64,000 bases of DNA from Verrucomicrobiota bacterium (lineage in GTDB: Bacteria > Verrucomicrobiota > Verrucomicrobiia > Palsa-1439). Where the stretch lies: NCBI GenBank assembly GCA_003164675.1, contig PLTX01000095.1, forward strand, positions 1 to 64,000, read 5' to 3'. Under the pieces are notes generated by a model that saw nothing but the letters and a program-made list of their open reading frames with translations, did no database searches and was not told where the DNA came from. Numbering within the stretch: position 1 is the stretch's first letter; each line of letters opens with the position of its first letter. Positions 28,448 to 38,575 of this stretch are shown here, piece after piece. A program made the position numbers and the translations under genes.

Positions 28448-28480
28448 CTGCAGATTCAGCATGGCGCTTATGCGCGCAGG

Positions 28481-28515
28481 GCGGTTCTGATTGGACATCG
28501 TTCAGTCAGAACCGC
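28481..28515 (+). terminator. Stem-loop terminator after VPEA-CTERM gene
   Basis: gcggttctga...tcagaaccgc inverted repeat followed by ttt. Confidence 0.55.
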
Positions 28516-28599
28516 TTTGACGTATAAGGGAGCGACTGCGGGTTGGTCGTGTGAGCGAGACAGCGCCCCGGAAGTTTCCCCCTCTTGTCTTGCCGAAGA

Positions 28600-29286
28600 T
28601 TAGCTGAGCTGGCCGGTAAAAGTCAGATGGCCTGTGGGAATGAGCACTGTGTTCGTTTGGCCGTTTGAAATCACGTCCAGCACGCCCATGAAGTGCACCT
28701 GTCCGGAGCGCTGGGTAATGCCTTTGTGGTTCCCGGGAGAAGCTTTCACAACGTCCTCGTCTCCCATCACCTTGTCGAGAGAATCGCGGTCCTTGGCCGT
28801 CAACACAGCCATGGCGCAGCCGTTGGTATCCAGATGCACCCGGCCGGCAACCGTCAAATAACCTCCCGCCAGGTTCCCGACAGGTTGAACATCAAAGACG
28901 GCCACAAATCGCTCCAGATTCGTAATTCCAGTCGTGAGGTTTGCGGCCTGCACTGTGTCGAAGCTGGTGGTTTGGGCGATCGTCGTGATGTTCGAGTTCG
29001 ACTTGTCATATATGATCAGGAGCGCCTGGGAGCTGTCGCAATTCATGGCAAACGCCAGAACCTGGTTGGTGGTGGGGGTTGCGCCCCCCAACGCGAGTGC
29101 GACGATGTCCGGTCCCCACCAGGACTCGTAAGAATACTGGGGAATACCACCGGCGCTTGTTTGCGAAACCGCTACCGTGTAGGCAGCCGAGCCAAACGAA
29201 AGGAAACCCGATGATCCGCCCCATACAGAGGCCGCAGCCACAATCAGGGATCCCACTCCCAGAACAATCCACTTCTTCACATTCAC
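28600..29286 (-). CDS. Hypothetical secreted protein
   Basis: Signal-like MNVKKWIVLGVGSLIVAAASVWG; no family recognised. Confidence 0.6.
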   Translation of the reverse strand: MNVKKWIVLGVGSLIVAAASVWGGSSGFLSFGSAAYTVAVSQTSAGGIPQYSYESWWGPDIVALALGGATPTTNQVLAFAMNCDSSQALLIIYDKSNSNITTIAQTTSFDTVQAANLTTGITNLERFVAVFDVQPVGNLAGGYLTVAGRVHLDTNGCAMAVLTAKDRDSLDKVMGDEDVVKASPGNHKGITQRSGQVHFMGVLDVISNGQTNTVLIPTGHLTFTGQLS

Positions 29287-29847
29287 TGCGCAACTCCTTT
29301 CACTACGCTGCTTTCGCCCGCTGAATCATCGACTGGCGAGATTCAACTACATCACGGGCGAACGTCTCGGTGCATCTGGTGCCAACCTGCTGGCATCTTC
29401 GGCTTCAGACACCACAATCGGAGTGGGTTGTGAGAGTAGTGGGACAGAGCCTTGTGAGTAACCGAGAGAACAACATGATTCAACATCGAGGATGATGTGA
29501 GCAGCTAACGTACCAGTAGCGGCCCGGCGGTCTTTCCTGCAGTCTTACACGGAAGATCTGGCCCGATGGTTCCCAAGTAGGGCAGTTTTCCGCGGGGGAG
29601 ATTCCCATTTCTCTTTACTGAGTGGCCTGATTCTCTCTGGTGCGGACGGCTCGGACGCCCCGCTGTCCCGGCGGCAATAAAACACACGTCACGAAGCGTA
29701 ATGGCACAAGTCTGGCTTTTACATGGACTGCAGCCTTCCGAGGGCTTGAGGGCAAGGTTGGCACGGCTCGGCTATGAAGGAGGATGTTGAAAAGGGATCA
29801 TCAGTTCAAGGGAACTTGGCGTCGATAAAGACGGAGCGGGAAAAATC

Positions 29848-32202
29848 ATGAAGATTCTTCGCATTCCGTTGGTCATTGTTCTGGTGGTTTTGGCTGGTCG
29901 AGGGTTCAATGCCAACGCACAGACGGAGACGAATCTTTACTCCTTTGGCAGTTCCTCCAACGATGGATCGGAACCAGAAGCCGGGCTGGTGCAGGGCAGC
30001 AACGGCAATTTCTACGGAACGACCTTGGGCGGCGGGACGTACAACAATGGCACCGTGTTTCGGATCGGTCCCGGCGGTAGCTACACGAACCTTTACTCCT
30101 TTTGGGGGTCCCCCAACGATGGAAGCGAACCACTGGCCGGGTTGGTGCAAGGCAGCGACAGCAGTTTCTACGGGACAACCATCCAAGGAGGGGCGTACGG
30201 CTACGGCACCGTGTTTCGGATCAATCCCAGCGGCAGCTATACGAATCTTTACTCCTTTGGCAACTCCCCCGATGGGGCCAATCCAGAAGCCCCCCTGGTG
30301 CAGGGCAGCGACAGCAATTTCTACGGGACAACCATCCAAGGAGGGGCGTACGGCTACGGCACCGTGTTTCGGATCAGTCCCAGCGGCAGCTACACGAACC
30401 TTTATTCCTTTGGCAACTCCCCCGATGGGGCCAAACCAGAGGCCCCTCTGGTGCAGGGCAGCGACGGCAATTTCTACGGAACGACCTATTTCGGCGGGAT
30501 GAGCACCAAGTGCAACGGCGGGTGCGGCACGGTGTTTCGGATCAGTCCCAGCGGCAGCTACACGAATCTTTACTCATTTGGCGCCGTTTCCAACGATGGG
30601 TTCTATCCACTGGCCGGGTTGGCGCAAGGCAGCGACAGCAATTTCTATGGGACGACCACCTTCGGGGGGATTAATGACAGCGGCACCGTATTCAAAGTGT
30701 TCCTCATCCCCATTCCGCAGAACACGAGCACGAACACCTGGATCAGTGCCATCGGCGGCAAGTGGGAGACGGGTACCAACTGGTCGAACGGTAGGGCGCC
30801 ATCACTTGCGGATTCGGCCGACACGATCACCAATGCCAACACCAACGCGGTGACCATCGACTCCGTCACCACCAACACTCCGGGCGTCATGACAATCAGC
30901 AACCTGGTCGTCTCGGCTCCGCCGGGCTCGACGAACACCCTGTTCCTCAGCAATGCCGGTGCCGCGACGCCGCTACAGGTCCTGAGCGGTTTGACCATCG
31001 GTAGTGGTGGTGTATTGACGGTGAGCGGGTCGAGCTTGATCGCGGGCTCGGTCAGCAATGCCGGCGTCATCCAGGCAAGTGCGGGAACGTTGGAGTTCTT
31101 CGGGCCCAACATCGGGACGAACAATACGCTGTCGGGTTCCATCGCCATCACGAACGGGGGCGCGCTATTACTGTCGGGAACGGATTCGTGGACGCTTGTC
31201 TCCGCGATCGCTTACGGCGGCGGAGCCAGCGGAGGCTCGGTCATCTCCAGCAACAGCGGGGCAATCCAGTCTGTTTTCCTGAGCAACCCGGCGTTCTGCA
31301 ACAATGCAGGCACTCTGGCAGTGGTGGGGGGCAACGTCATCAATTACGGACAGATCGGTGGCGACCTGACGAACAGCTACGTAATTACCGGTTCCGGCAG
31401 TTTGACGGGCAGCTTCGGATCGAACAACTATGCGGTCCTGAATCAGGGGACAATTGCTACGCCAAGCGGTGGCACGCTCGTGTTGGACCCACGTGACGCG
31501 TTCGACTTCGGCGGCGTCCAGAACGCGTCCGCCATTGTTGTCGCCAGTGCCAGCACGTTGTCGATTCGCCGCACCGAGAACGCGTGGGACAGCCCGGCCG
31601 CCAGTTGCCCGACCAATCTCGGCACGATCTTTATGCAAGGCGGCATCCTGCGCGCCGACGACGATACAACCACTTCAACGAATCGCATGTTTGTGAACGG
31701 CATATCGGGCGTCATCGAAGGCTGCGGTACGTTCAGCAACTGGACGACGGTGCTCAACAACGGCCTCATTCTGGCCAATTGCGGGACTACTGCGCTGACG
31801 TTCTCGGGCGTCGTCACCAACAATGGCACGATGCGGGCCGCCAACGGCAACGTGTTGGAGGCCTATGGCACGGTCGTCAACAATGGCACCATTGACATCA
31901 TCAACGGCAGCGTCACGAACTTTCACGGTGGGTTCATCAACAACGGCACGGTGCTGACCGCTGGCAGCGTGGCCATTTCGAGCATCCTCGTCACGGGCAT
32001 CGACATGGATGTGCGAATCCCCTCGGTGGTTGGTCACACCTACCAACTGCAATTCAGCAAGTCCCTCACGCCCACGAACTGGTTCACTAACGGCACAACG
32101 CCAACGCAGTCGGGTACGGGCAATACCCTCACCTTCACCGATCCTGGTGGGGCGACAAACGTCCCCGCTCGTTTCTACCGCGTACTCGTGACCGCGCCCT
32201 GA
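29848..32202 (+). CDS. Secreted protein with Gloeo_Verruco (GloVer) repeats and autotransporter-like/beta-helix C-terminal region
   Basis: About five repeats of TNLYSFG..NDG..PxAxLVQGSDxNFYGTTxxGG...GTVFRISPSGSY. Confidence 0.82.
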   Translation: MKILRIPLVIVLVVLAGRGFNANAQTETNLYSFGSSSNDGSEPEAGLVQGSNGNFYGTTLGGGTYNNGTVFRIGPGGSYTNLYSFWGSPNDGSEPLAGLVQGSDSSFYGTTIQGGAYGYGTVFRINPSGSYTNLYSFGNSPDGANPEAPLVQGSDSNFYGTTIQGGAYGYGTVFRISPSGSYTNLYSFGNSPDGAKPEAPLVQGSDGNFYGTTYFGGMSTKCNGGCGTVFRISPSGSYTNLYSFGAVSNDGFYPLAGLAQGSDSNFYGTTTFGGINDSGTVFKVFLIPIPQNTSTNTWISAIGGKWETGTNWSNGRAPSLADSADTITNANTNAVTIDSVTTNTPGVMTISNLVVSAPPGSTNTLFLSNAGAATPLQVLSGLTIGSGGVLTVSGSSLIAGSVSNAGVIQASAGTLEFFGPNIGTNNTLSGSIAITNGGALLLSGTDSWTLVSAIAYGGGASGGSVISSNSGAIQSVFLSNPAFCNNAGTLAVVGGNVINYGQIGGDLTNSYVITGSGSLTGSFGSNNYAVLNQGTIATPSGGTLVLDPRDAFDFGGVQNASAIVVASASTLSIRRTENAWDSPAASCPTNLGTIFMQGGILRADDDTTTSTNRMFVNGISGVIEGCGTFSNWTTVLNNGLILANCGTTALTFSGVVTNNGTMRAANGNVLEAYGTVVNNGTIDIINGSVTNFHGGFINNGTVLTAGSVAISSILVTGIDMDVRIPSVVGHTYQLQFSKSLTPTNWFTNGTTPTQSGTGNTLTFTDPGGATNVPARFYRVLVTAP
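30165..30376 (+). repeat. Near-identical tandem repeat units (153-bp period) within the GloVer gene
   Basis: tttctacgggacaaccatccaaggaggggcgtacggctacggcaccgtgtttcggatca occurs at 30165 and again at 30318. Confidence 0.8.
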
Positions 32203-32208
32203 GCGGGA

Positions 32209-33138
32209 CTAGACCTGCGGGAGTATCGGTCGCGCCGACGCGTTGACTGACCACGCGTCAATGGAGTTCAGTTGCCCGCAGTCGACACATCGAGTGGCAT
32301 CGAACTGTGCTCCGCATTTGGGACACGCAGCGTGCGTCACAAACGTGTCAAAGGCAGTTCCGCACTGGCTGCATTTCCATAGCGCGCCCAGTGGCGGAGC
32401 CGCCTTGCAGGATGGACAGGCGAAATCCTGGTGGCGGGGTGCTGCCGCCAGTCGGGCAAGCACGCGGGCCTGTTGCCAGCCTCGCCAGCAATTCATCAGG
32501 ATGAACGCGGCCATGATGCCGAACCAAATTGATTGGGCCCGCAACGCCAGCGCCACCAATCCCGCCACGCCGACGAAGCCGATGACGACCGCTACCATCA
32601 GGCTGCGCGCACGCCCCAATACAAACCACAGCAACGCGCGCAGAATCTGTCCGCCATCGAGCGGATATACCGGCAACACATTGAAGATCAAGAGCGCGAG
32701 ATTGATGACCCAGACGGCGTGGAGCAATCCGTACACGTCGGGCGCGGAACTCGGCCAGCCCCAGGAAATTGCCACCAAACGCCCGATTGTGAGCAACGGG
32801 AACAGCACGACGTTGACCAGCGGTCCGGCGGCGATGCTCCACAGAATGGCGCCAGGACGGGGTGGGGGATCCACATACGCCACGCCCCCGAGCGGCCACA
32901 GCACGATTTGATTGGCGCGCCCGCCGACGCTGCGGCACGCCAGCGCATGACCGAACTCATGCATGGTCACGATCACGAACAGCGTGAGATATTCCAGGCC
33001 GTTCCACAGCAGCGAGGAGTAACTTTGTCCGCGGTTGGTAATTTCGTACGCGGCGACGACGAACCACGACCAATGTAGAAACACGCTGATCCCCGCCACT
33101 TGGAAAAGGCGAATCGAGCCTTGGCGGGTCGGCATCAT
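32209..33138 (-). CDS. Site-2 protease-like M50 metalloprotease with C-terminal zinc-ribbon region
   Basis: TMHEFGHALACR (HExxH), NVLPVYPLDGGQILRALLW; C-terminal CxxC pairs. Confidence 0.88.
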   Translation of the reverse strand: MMPTRQGSIRLFQVAGISVFLHWSWFVVAAYEITNRGQSYSSLLWNGLEYLTLFVIVTMHEFGHALACRSVGGRANQIVLWPLGGVAYVDPPPRPGAILWSIAAGPLVNVVLFPLLTIGRLVAISWGWPSSAPDVYGLLHAVWVINLALLIFNVLPVYPLDGGQILRALLWFVLGRARSLMVAVVIGFVGVAGLVALALRAQSIWFGIMAAFILMNCWRGWQQARVLARLAAAPRHQDFACPSCKAAPPLGALWKCSQCGTAFDTFVTHAACPKCGAQFDATRCVDCGQLNSIDAWSVNASARPILPQV

Positions 33139-33376
33139 TGGCTCTTGTGCTCGGACAGAGGCATGTTTGTCATCGAAGCAAAATTCACGGCGCGTTTATA
33201 ACACAGTAGTGCTCCACCACAAGCGTATTGCTGTTCAGGTTGGACGGGTCGATTTGGTTTCACCAAAGAATTTGAGAGCACAGCCGTCACAATAGCCAGA
33301 ACAACCAACAACTGCCTCGTTCACGACTCAGTGAACTAAACTTGCAGATGCGCTCTTTTTTTGTCTCCCTCCCGCG

Positions 33377-33434
33377 TTGTCCCCGGACCGACCGCCATAC
33401 GGCGCTCTCGCCGTCTCCGGTCGGGGATGGACAA
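33377..33434. repeat. Long imperfect hairpin in intergenic region
   Basis: TTGTCCCCGGACCG ... CGGTCGGGGATGGACAA inverted repeat. Confidence 0.5.
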
Positions 33435-33577
33435 ACTCCCGACATTAAGGCAACATCAGGAACGCCCTTGAATTCACACACGTCATGGCTTGGGGGAATT
33501 GATGCAGTCACCGTCTGCGCGTGGCTGGGAGGCGGTGTGGCTTGGTGACTGCGTCAAAAACATCCGGAGCCGTCAGC

Positions 33578-35059
33578 ATGGTGCCGTTCCAGCCCCGGGA
33601 ACAAACGGCAAGAGGTTTGGTTTTCTCGAGCGCACATGAGGTGGCGGCGGCGATTCGTGACCGCCGTGTGTCGGCGGTCGAGGTGGTGAACGCCTATCTC
33701 GCGCGCATTGCCCGCCACAATCCGGCGCTCAACGCCATCGTCACACTCAACGAAGAGGGGGCCCTGGCCCGAGCGAGCGAAGCCGATGCCGCCCTGGCCC
33801 GCGGCGAGTTTTGGGGGCCGCTCCACGGCGTGCCCGTGACGATCAAAGACTCATTCGCCACAGCTGGATTGCGGACGACGAGCGGCTTCGCGCCACTGGC
33901 CAATTACATCCCGGCCGTCGATGCCACCGTCGTGGCGCGTCTCCGGGCGGCGGGCGCAATCGTGCTCGGAAAAACCAACCTGCCGATGCTCGTCCATGGG
34001 TTCCAGAGCGACAATGCCATCTTCGGCCGGTCGAACAACCCTTGGGATCTGGAACGAACGCCGGGCGGGTCAACCGGTGGCGGGGCCGCCGCGCTCGCGG
34101 CCGGTTTGTCGGCGCTGGAGATGGGCAGCGACTACGGCGGCTCGGTGCGCATTCCGGCGCATTACTGCGGCGTGTATTCACTCAAACCAACCGAGCTCCG
34201 CGTACCAACCGTTGGTCACATTCCAGAACTGCCCGGACGACCACGCGGTGTGCGGCACGTCGCCACTCCCGGGCCACTGGCCCGCTCCGTGCAGGATCTG
34301 GCGCTGGCACTGCAGGTGATCGCGGGTCCCGATCCTCGTCAGCCGGAGGTCCCTCCCGCGCCCCTTGTTCCAACATTGCCACAGCCCTGGGGGGCACTGC
34401 GTGTGGCTTGGGCCGATGATTTTGGCGGGTTGCCGATAACCGGCGATACGAAGACCGCATTGACGGGCCTCGTCGCCGCGTTGGAGCAGCGAGGCTGCAA
34501 GGTCGCACAGTGTCTACCGGACAATTTCGACTTTCCCGACCTCTGGGAGACATACGGCGAACTGCGCCAGTGCGAAGTCGGCGGGGCCATGTCGTCTGAA
34601 CTCGAAGAGGAGTGCGCGGCGTTCTTCGGGGTCGACGCCGCGTCGGACGACCCCGAAATGCGCGGCATGGCCCGAAGACGCAACGCCACACTGCGTCAGT
34701 ACACGGACACGTTAACCAAACGCGACGCGTACATTACCGCTGTAGAACGTTTCTTCGAAACATGGGACGCACTGTTGTGTCCCGTGACCGTGGGCCCCGC
34801 GTTCCCGCATTGCGCTCCCGGCACGCCGATAGATGTGGACGGTCAGCCCGTTCCCTATCGACTGGGCGGGACAGGCTACACCAGCCCGTTCAACTTGACC
34901 GGCCATCCCGTGGTGGTCCTGCCACTGGCTCGCTCGGCCGAAGGACTCCCGATAGGCGTGCAAGTGGTCGGCCAACGTTGGAGTGAGATGAAACTGTTGG
35001 CGATCGCCGAACAACTCACCGAATTGACCGGACCATTTCAGCGCCCGCCGGGCTACTGA
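33578..35059 (+). CDS. Amidase (amidase signature family); start could be 33545
   Basis: TIKDSFATAGLRTTSG, GSTGGGAAALAAGLSALEMGSDYGGSVRIPAHYCGVYSLKPT. Confidence 0.92.
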   Translation: MVPFQPREQTARGLVFSSAHEVAAAIRDRRVSAVEVVNAYLARIARHNPALNAIVTLNEEGALARASEADAALARGEFWGPLHGVPVTIKDSFATAGLRTTSGFAPLANYIPAVDATVVARLRAAGAIVLGKTNLPMLVHGFQSDNAIFGRSNNPWDLERTPGGSTGGGAAALAAGLSALEMGSDYGGSVRIPAHYCGVYSLKPTELRVPTVGHIPELPGRPRGVRHVATPGPLARSVQDLALALQVIAGPDPRQPEVPPAPLVPTLPQPWGALRVAWADDFGGLPITGDTKTALTGLVAALEQRGCKVAQCLPDNFDFPDLWETYGELRQCEVGGAMSSELEEECAAFFGVDAASDDPEMRGMARRRNATLRQYTDTLTKRDAYITAVERFFETWDALLCPVTVGPAFPHCAPGTPIDVDGQPVPYRLGGTGYTSPFNLTGHPVVVLPLARSAEGLPIGVQVVGQRWSEMKLLAIAEQLTELTGPFQRPPGY

Positions 35060-35136
35060 CCGACTACGGCAGTGAGTTCGCGACGGCAACCAGAGCATGG
35101 CGCTGTTGCAACATCGACAGGAACAGAAAGGGCACT

Positions 35137-35577
35137 ATGCAAACACCGTCATACGCCATCGTCGCGTTTCTCATGGGCGTAATTCTCTCCGTCTACTTGC
35201 CGATGAATAGTTCCGCTTCCCGATACCTCGGCTCGTCCATGGCGGCGTCTGCGGCGTTTTTCGTCGTGGCCACGATCACCTCCATATCGATCATGGCGTT
35301 TGGAGGCGAGTCCCATTGTCTGGCCAGGCTCAAGACCGTCCCCGTCTACCTGCACATGGCGGGCGTCATCAGCGCCTTCTTCATCGTCGGAACCACGTTT
35401 CTGATCCCGAAAGTGGGAGCGAGGCCCTTTTTCATCCTGCTGGTCTCCGGCCAGATTTTGATGGCCATGGTCGTCAGCCATTTTGGAATTTTGGAATCCC
35501 CACAGGACCCCGTCACCGTGAAGAAAATGCTGGCCGCAACCCTCGTCATCGCCGGCGCGGTTCTATCCGCAACGTAG
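35137..35577 (+). CDS. DMT-family transporter (DUF606/YdcZ-like)
   Basis: Four-TM, about 146 aa with MGVILSVYLPMNSSASRYLGS and GQILMAMVVSHFGILE. Confidence 0.75.
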   Translation: MQTPSYAIVAFLMGVILSVYLPMNSSASRYLGSSMAASAAFFVVATITSISIMAFGGESHCLARLKTVPVYLHMAGVISAFFIVGTTFLIPKVGARPFFILLVSGQILMAMVVSHFGILESPQDPVTVKKMLAATLVIAGAVLSAT

Positions 35578-35666
35578 AGCGCCTGACAGAACTGCTGGTC
35601 GGCGCAAGTCTCCCCGCGAGGGGACGTTGCACCAACAGGGCTCGCGGCTTGGCCGCGCCGTGTGAC

Positions 35667-38096
35667 TTACTTCTTCGTCGAAGCCTTTGTATGGAATTTG
35701 TAGGCGTCCGGATGCCCGGCAAAACAAAGCCCCATGTACGACCCCTTCACGTCTTCGTAGGAAATCCCCTGCAATTCCAACGCCACTTTCTCGGCCGTAA
35801 TCGGCATGATCTTCATCCTCAGACCGATGGCATCTTCGACCGCGTTGGCGACCATGGCCGCTGCGGGAATCATCGTATGTTCGCCCGTTCCGCGCGCCCC
35901 GAACGGACCATCCGGCTGCGCGACCTCCACGATGATTGGAACAATTTCGTCCGGCACATCCATTGAGGTCGGTATCTTGTAATCCGTAAAATTGGCATTC
36001 ACCAGTTTCCCCTTCAGGTCGTAGCGGATATCTTCGTACAGCACCGTTGCCAGCCCTTGAACGATCCCACCGACGATCTGGCCTTTAACAAGACCCGGAT
36101 TGATTGCCTTACCGGCGTCGACGGCCAGCGTGGCTTTCAGCACGCGCATCTTACCGGTCTTCTTGTCGATCTCGAGAGTGACAGCGGCGGCGCCCACCGT
36201 GTAGTGCACGTTCGGATGGCCACCCTGACTCGTCTCCGGGTCGCTCAACGCCGAGGTGAACTCGGGCATGAATACACCGCTCCCGAGAATCGGTCCGCCG
36301 ATGAAATTCCCATGTGACGTCTGGATGCCGTTGATGACGAAGTTTTGCAGCGGCAACTCAAAATCCGCGCGCGTCCGGCATTTGACCTTCTCATCTTCGA
36401 GGTACAGCGTGTCGCGGGCGATGCCCAGGGCCCGCTCGACGACTTCGAACATCTTTCCGCGCAATTCCAGCGCCGCGGCTTTCACGGCATTGCCGCAACC
36501 CCACGTCACGTGAGAGCCCACCGTCTGCCATTCGTACGCGTTGCGGTCCGTGTCGGGTAGCTCGACGCGGATTCTCTCCATCGGCACCGTGAGAATCTCA
36601 GCGGCGATCTGGGCCATCACGGTCAGGAACCCCTGCCCGATTTCCATGCCCGAGACGCTGATGTTCAAGCTGCCGTCCTCGTTGAACTTCATGAACGCCG
36701 CCGACGCGGCGTTGGGCGGCAGCGCCGGTGCCTTCCAGAAGCAGGCGAAGCCCTTGCCGATCACCTTGTTGGGATCCTTCGATACCTCTTTCTTCCCCCA
36801 ACCAATTTCCGCAGCCACACGGTCGATCGCCTCATGGAGACCGCTCGGATTCATCTTTGCGCCGTACGCGAGCGTGTCGCCTTCGCGGATGGCGTTCTTC
36901 CTCCGGAACTCGACGGGATCCATGCCGAGCTTGTGGGCCATTCGGTTCATGTGGGATTCCAGTCCAAAATGGAACTCGGAGTACCCAAAACCGCGATACG
37001 GGCCGCTGGGCGGTAGGTTGGTATAGACGCAGACCGAATCGATTTTCACGTTCGGTATCCGGTATGGCCCCGTGGCGGAAAGCCCGACGGCGTTCACCAC
37101 ATTTGCGCCGTATTCCACATAAGCCCCGGCGTCCCAATGCAACGTGTGCTCGATGGCCGTAATGGTACCGTCCTTCTTGGCGCCCAGCTTGATCCGCGCG
37201 ATGACGCCCTGCCGTTGGTATGTATTGTAGAATTCCTGCGCCCGCGACCAGCGGACTTTTACCGGTTGGCCCTTTACCGTAATGGCCAGCGCCGCGCCGA
37301 TAATCTCCATCGACACGCCGGCTTTGCCGCCAAAACCGCCGCCGACATACGGCGTCACGACGCGGATGTCCTTGTGGGACAACCCGAGCGGCGCCAACGC
37401 CTGCGCCAGAACGTGTCGTTGCGTGTAGGGCGACTGCGAAGCCGACCAGAGCGTCAGCCGTCCGGATAAATCGTACAAGCCGACGATCACATGAGGTTCG
37501 ATCGCGCAGTGGGAATAACGCGGGACCGTATAGATATCTTCCAGAATGACATCGGCTTCTTTGAAGCCTTTCTCGATGTCACCCTTCCTCGTTTTGCGCC
37601 AGTGGGCGATGTTCGTACCCGCCTGCGGGAAGAACCACGGGCAACGCGTGTAATTCCCCAGATCAGGGTGCACCAACACAGCATCATCCCGAAGCGCCTT
37701 CGTGAGGTCGAGGACGGGTTCGAGTTCCTCGTAAACCACCTTCACGAGCTTGGCCGCCCGTTTTGCCGTTTTCGCGTCGTGCGCGACCACGGCAGCGACC
37801 TGTTCGCCCACAAACCGGACGCGGTCGGTCGGAAAACTAAATCGGTCCTGCATGTACAATCCGAAGCGGTACGGAAAATCCTTGCCGGTGATCACGCGTA
37901 CGACACCGGGAACCTTTTCGGCGGCCGAAGTATCGATACTCTTGATCAAAGCATGTGCGTAAGGGGTTTCGACGATCTCCGCGTGAAGCAGCCTCGCGCC
38001 AAAATCGATGTCGTCCACGTAGGTGGCGGCTCCGGTGATTTTCTCCAGCCCGTCGATGCGTTCGGGCGATTCGCCAACAATCTTGAGCGAACTCAT
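35667..38096 (-). CDS. Xanthine dehydrogenase family, molybdopterin-binding subunit
   Basis: TYVDDIDFGARLLHAEIVETPYAHA; GGGFGGKAG; GPFGARGTGEHTMIPA active-site Glu region. Confidence 0.93.
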   Translation of the reverse strand: MSSLKIVGESPERIDGLEKITGAATYVDDIDFGARLLHAEIVETPYAHALIKSIDTSAAEKVPGVVRVITGKDFPYRFGLYMQDRFSFPTDRVRFVGEQVAAVVAHDAKTAKRAAKLVKVVYEELEPVLDLTKALRDDAVLVHPDLGNYTRCPWFFPQAGTNIAHWRKTRKGDIEKGFKEADVILEDIYTVPRYSHCAIEPHVIVGLYDLSGRLTLWSASQSPYTQRHVLAQALAPLGLSHKDIRVVTPYVGGGFGGKAGVSMEIIGAALAITVKGQPVKVRWSRAQEFYNTYQRQGVIARIKLGAKKDGTITAIEHTLHWDAGAYVEYGANVVNAVGLSATGPYRIPNVKIDSVCVYTNLPPSGPYRGFGYSEFHFGLESHMNRMAHKLGMDPVEFRRKNAIREGDTLAYGAKMNPSGLHEAIDRVAAEIGWGKKEVSKDPNKVIGKGFACFWKAPALPPNAASAAFMKFNEDGSLNISVSGMEIGQGFLTVMAQIAAEILTVPMERIRVELPDTDRNAYEWQTVGSHVTWGCGNAVKAAALELRGKMFEVVERALGIARDTLYLEDEKVKCRTRADFELPLQNFVINGIQTSHGNFIGGPILGSGVFMPEFTSALSDPETSQGGHPNVHYTVGAAAVTLEIDKKTGKMRVLKATLAVDAGKAINPGLVKGQIVGGIVQGLATVLYEDIRYDLKGKLVNANFTDYKIPTSMDVPDEIVPIIVEVAQPDGPFGARGTGEHTMIPAAAMVANAVEDAIGLRMKIMPITAEKVALELQGISYEDVKGSYMGLCFAGHPDAYKFHTKASTKK

Positions 38097-38566
38097 ACGC
38101 GTTTCCCCGCTTTCTTGCCGACGGCCACAATAGCGTCAATGACCGGTTCGTAACCAGTGCAACGACATAAGTTGCCGGAGATAGCCTCTTTGACTTCGTC
38201 TTGGGAAGGGCTTGGGTTCTTGCCCAGTAGTTCGGTCGCCGAGAGCACCATGCCGGGCGCGCAGAATCCACATTGGAAGGAGTTGTGTTTGAGAAGAGAT
38301 TGTTGCACGGGCGTCAGGCCAGACTGACTCAACCCTTCGAGTGTCGTGATTTCGTGACCGTCCACCTCGACGGCCAGGATCAGGCAGGTGCGCACGGTTT
38401 TGCCATCAAGCAGCACCGTGCAGGCGCCGCAGTCGCCCCGTTCGCAACCAATCTTCGGGCTCTTTACGCCCAGCGTTTCCCGCAAGACATTGAGAAGAAT
38501 GTCGTTCGGCTCGACATCAAGGCTGCGGGTCTCGTTGTTGAGTATTACGGTGATCCGTTTTGTCAT
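38093..38566 (-). CDS. (2Fe-2S)-binding subunit of xanthine dehydrogenase family
   Basis: CERGDCGACTVLLDGK; CGFCAPGMVLSATELL; GNLCRCTGYEPVIDAI. Confidence 0.95.
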   Translation of the reverse strand: MTKRITVILNNETRSLDVEPNDILLNVLRETLGVKSPKIGCERGDCGACTVLLDGKTVRTCLILAVEVDGHEITTLEGLSQSGLTPVQQSLLKHNSFQCGFCAPGMVLSATELLGKNPSPSQDEVKEAISGNLCRCTGYEPVIDAIVAVGKKAGKRV

Positions 38567-38575
38567 GGCCGCCTC

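Noticed and set aside
29759-29773. TGGCACGGCTCGGCT as sigma-54 promoter
   Set aside because: GG to GC spacing is 9 rather than 10 nt; sigma-54 is strict about this spacing.
29848-31000. GloVer repeats considered as CRISPR-like array
   Set aside because: Repeats are in-frame coding units of about 51 codons without spacer structure; no cas genes in the window.
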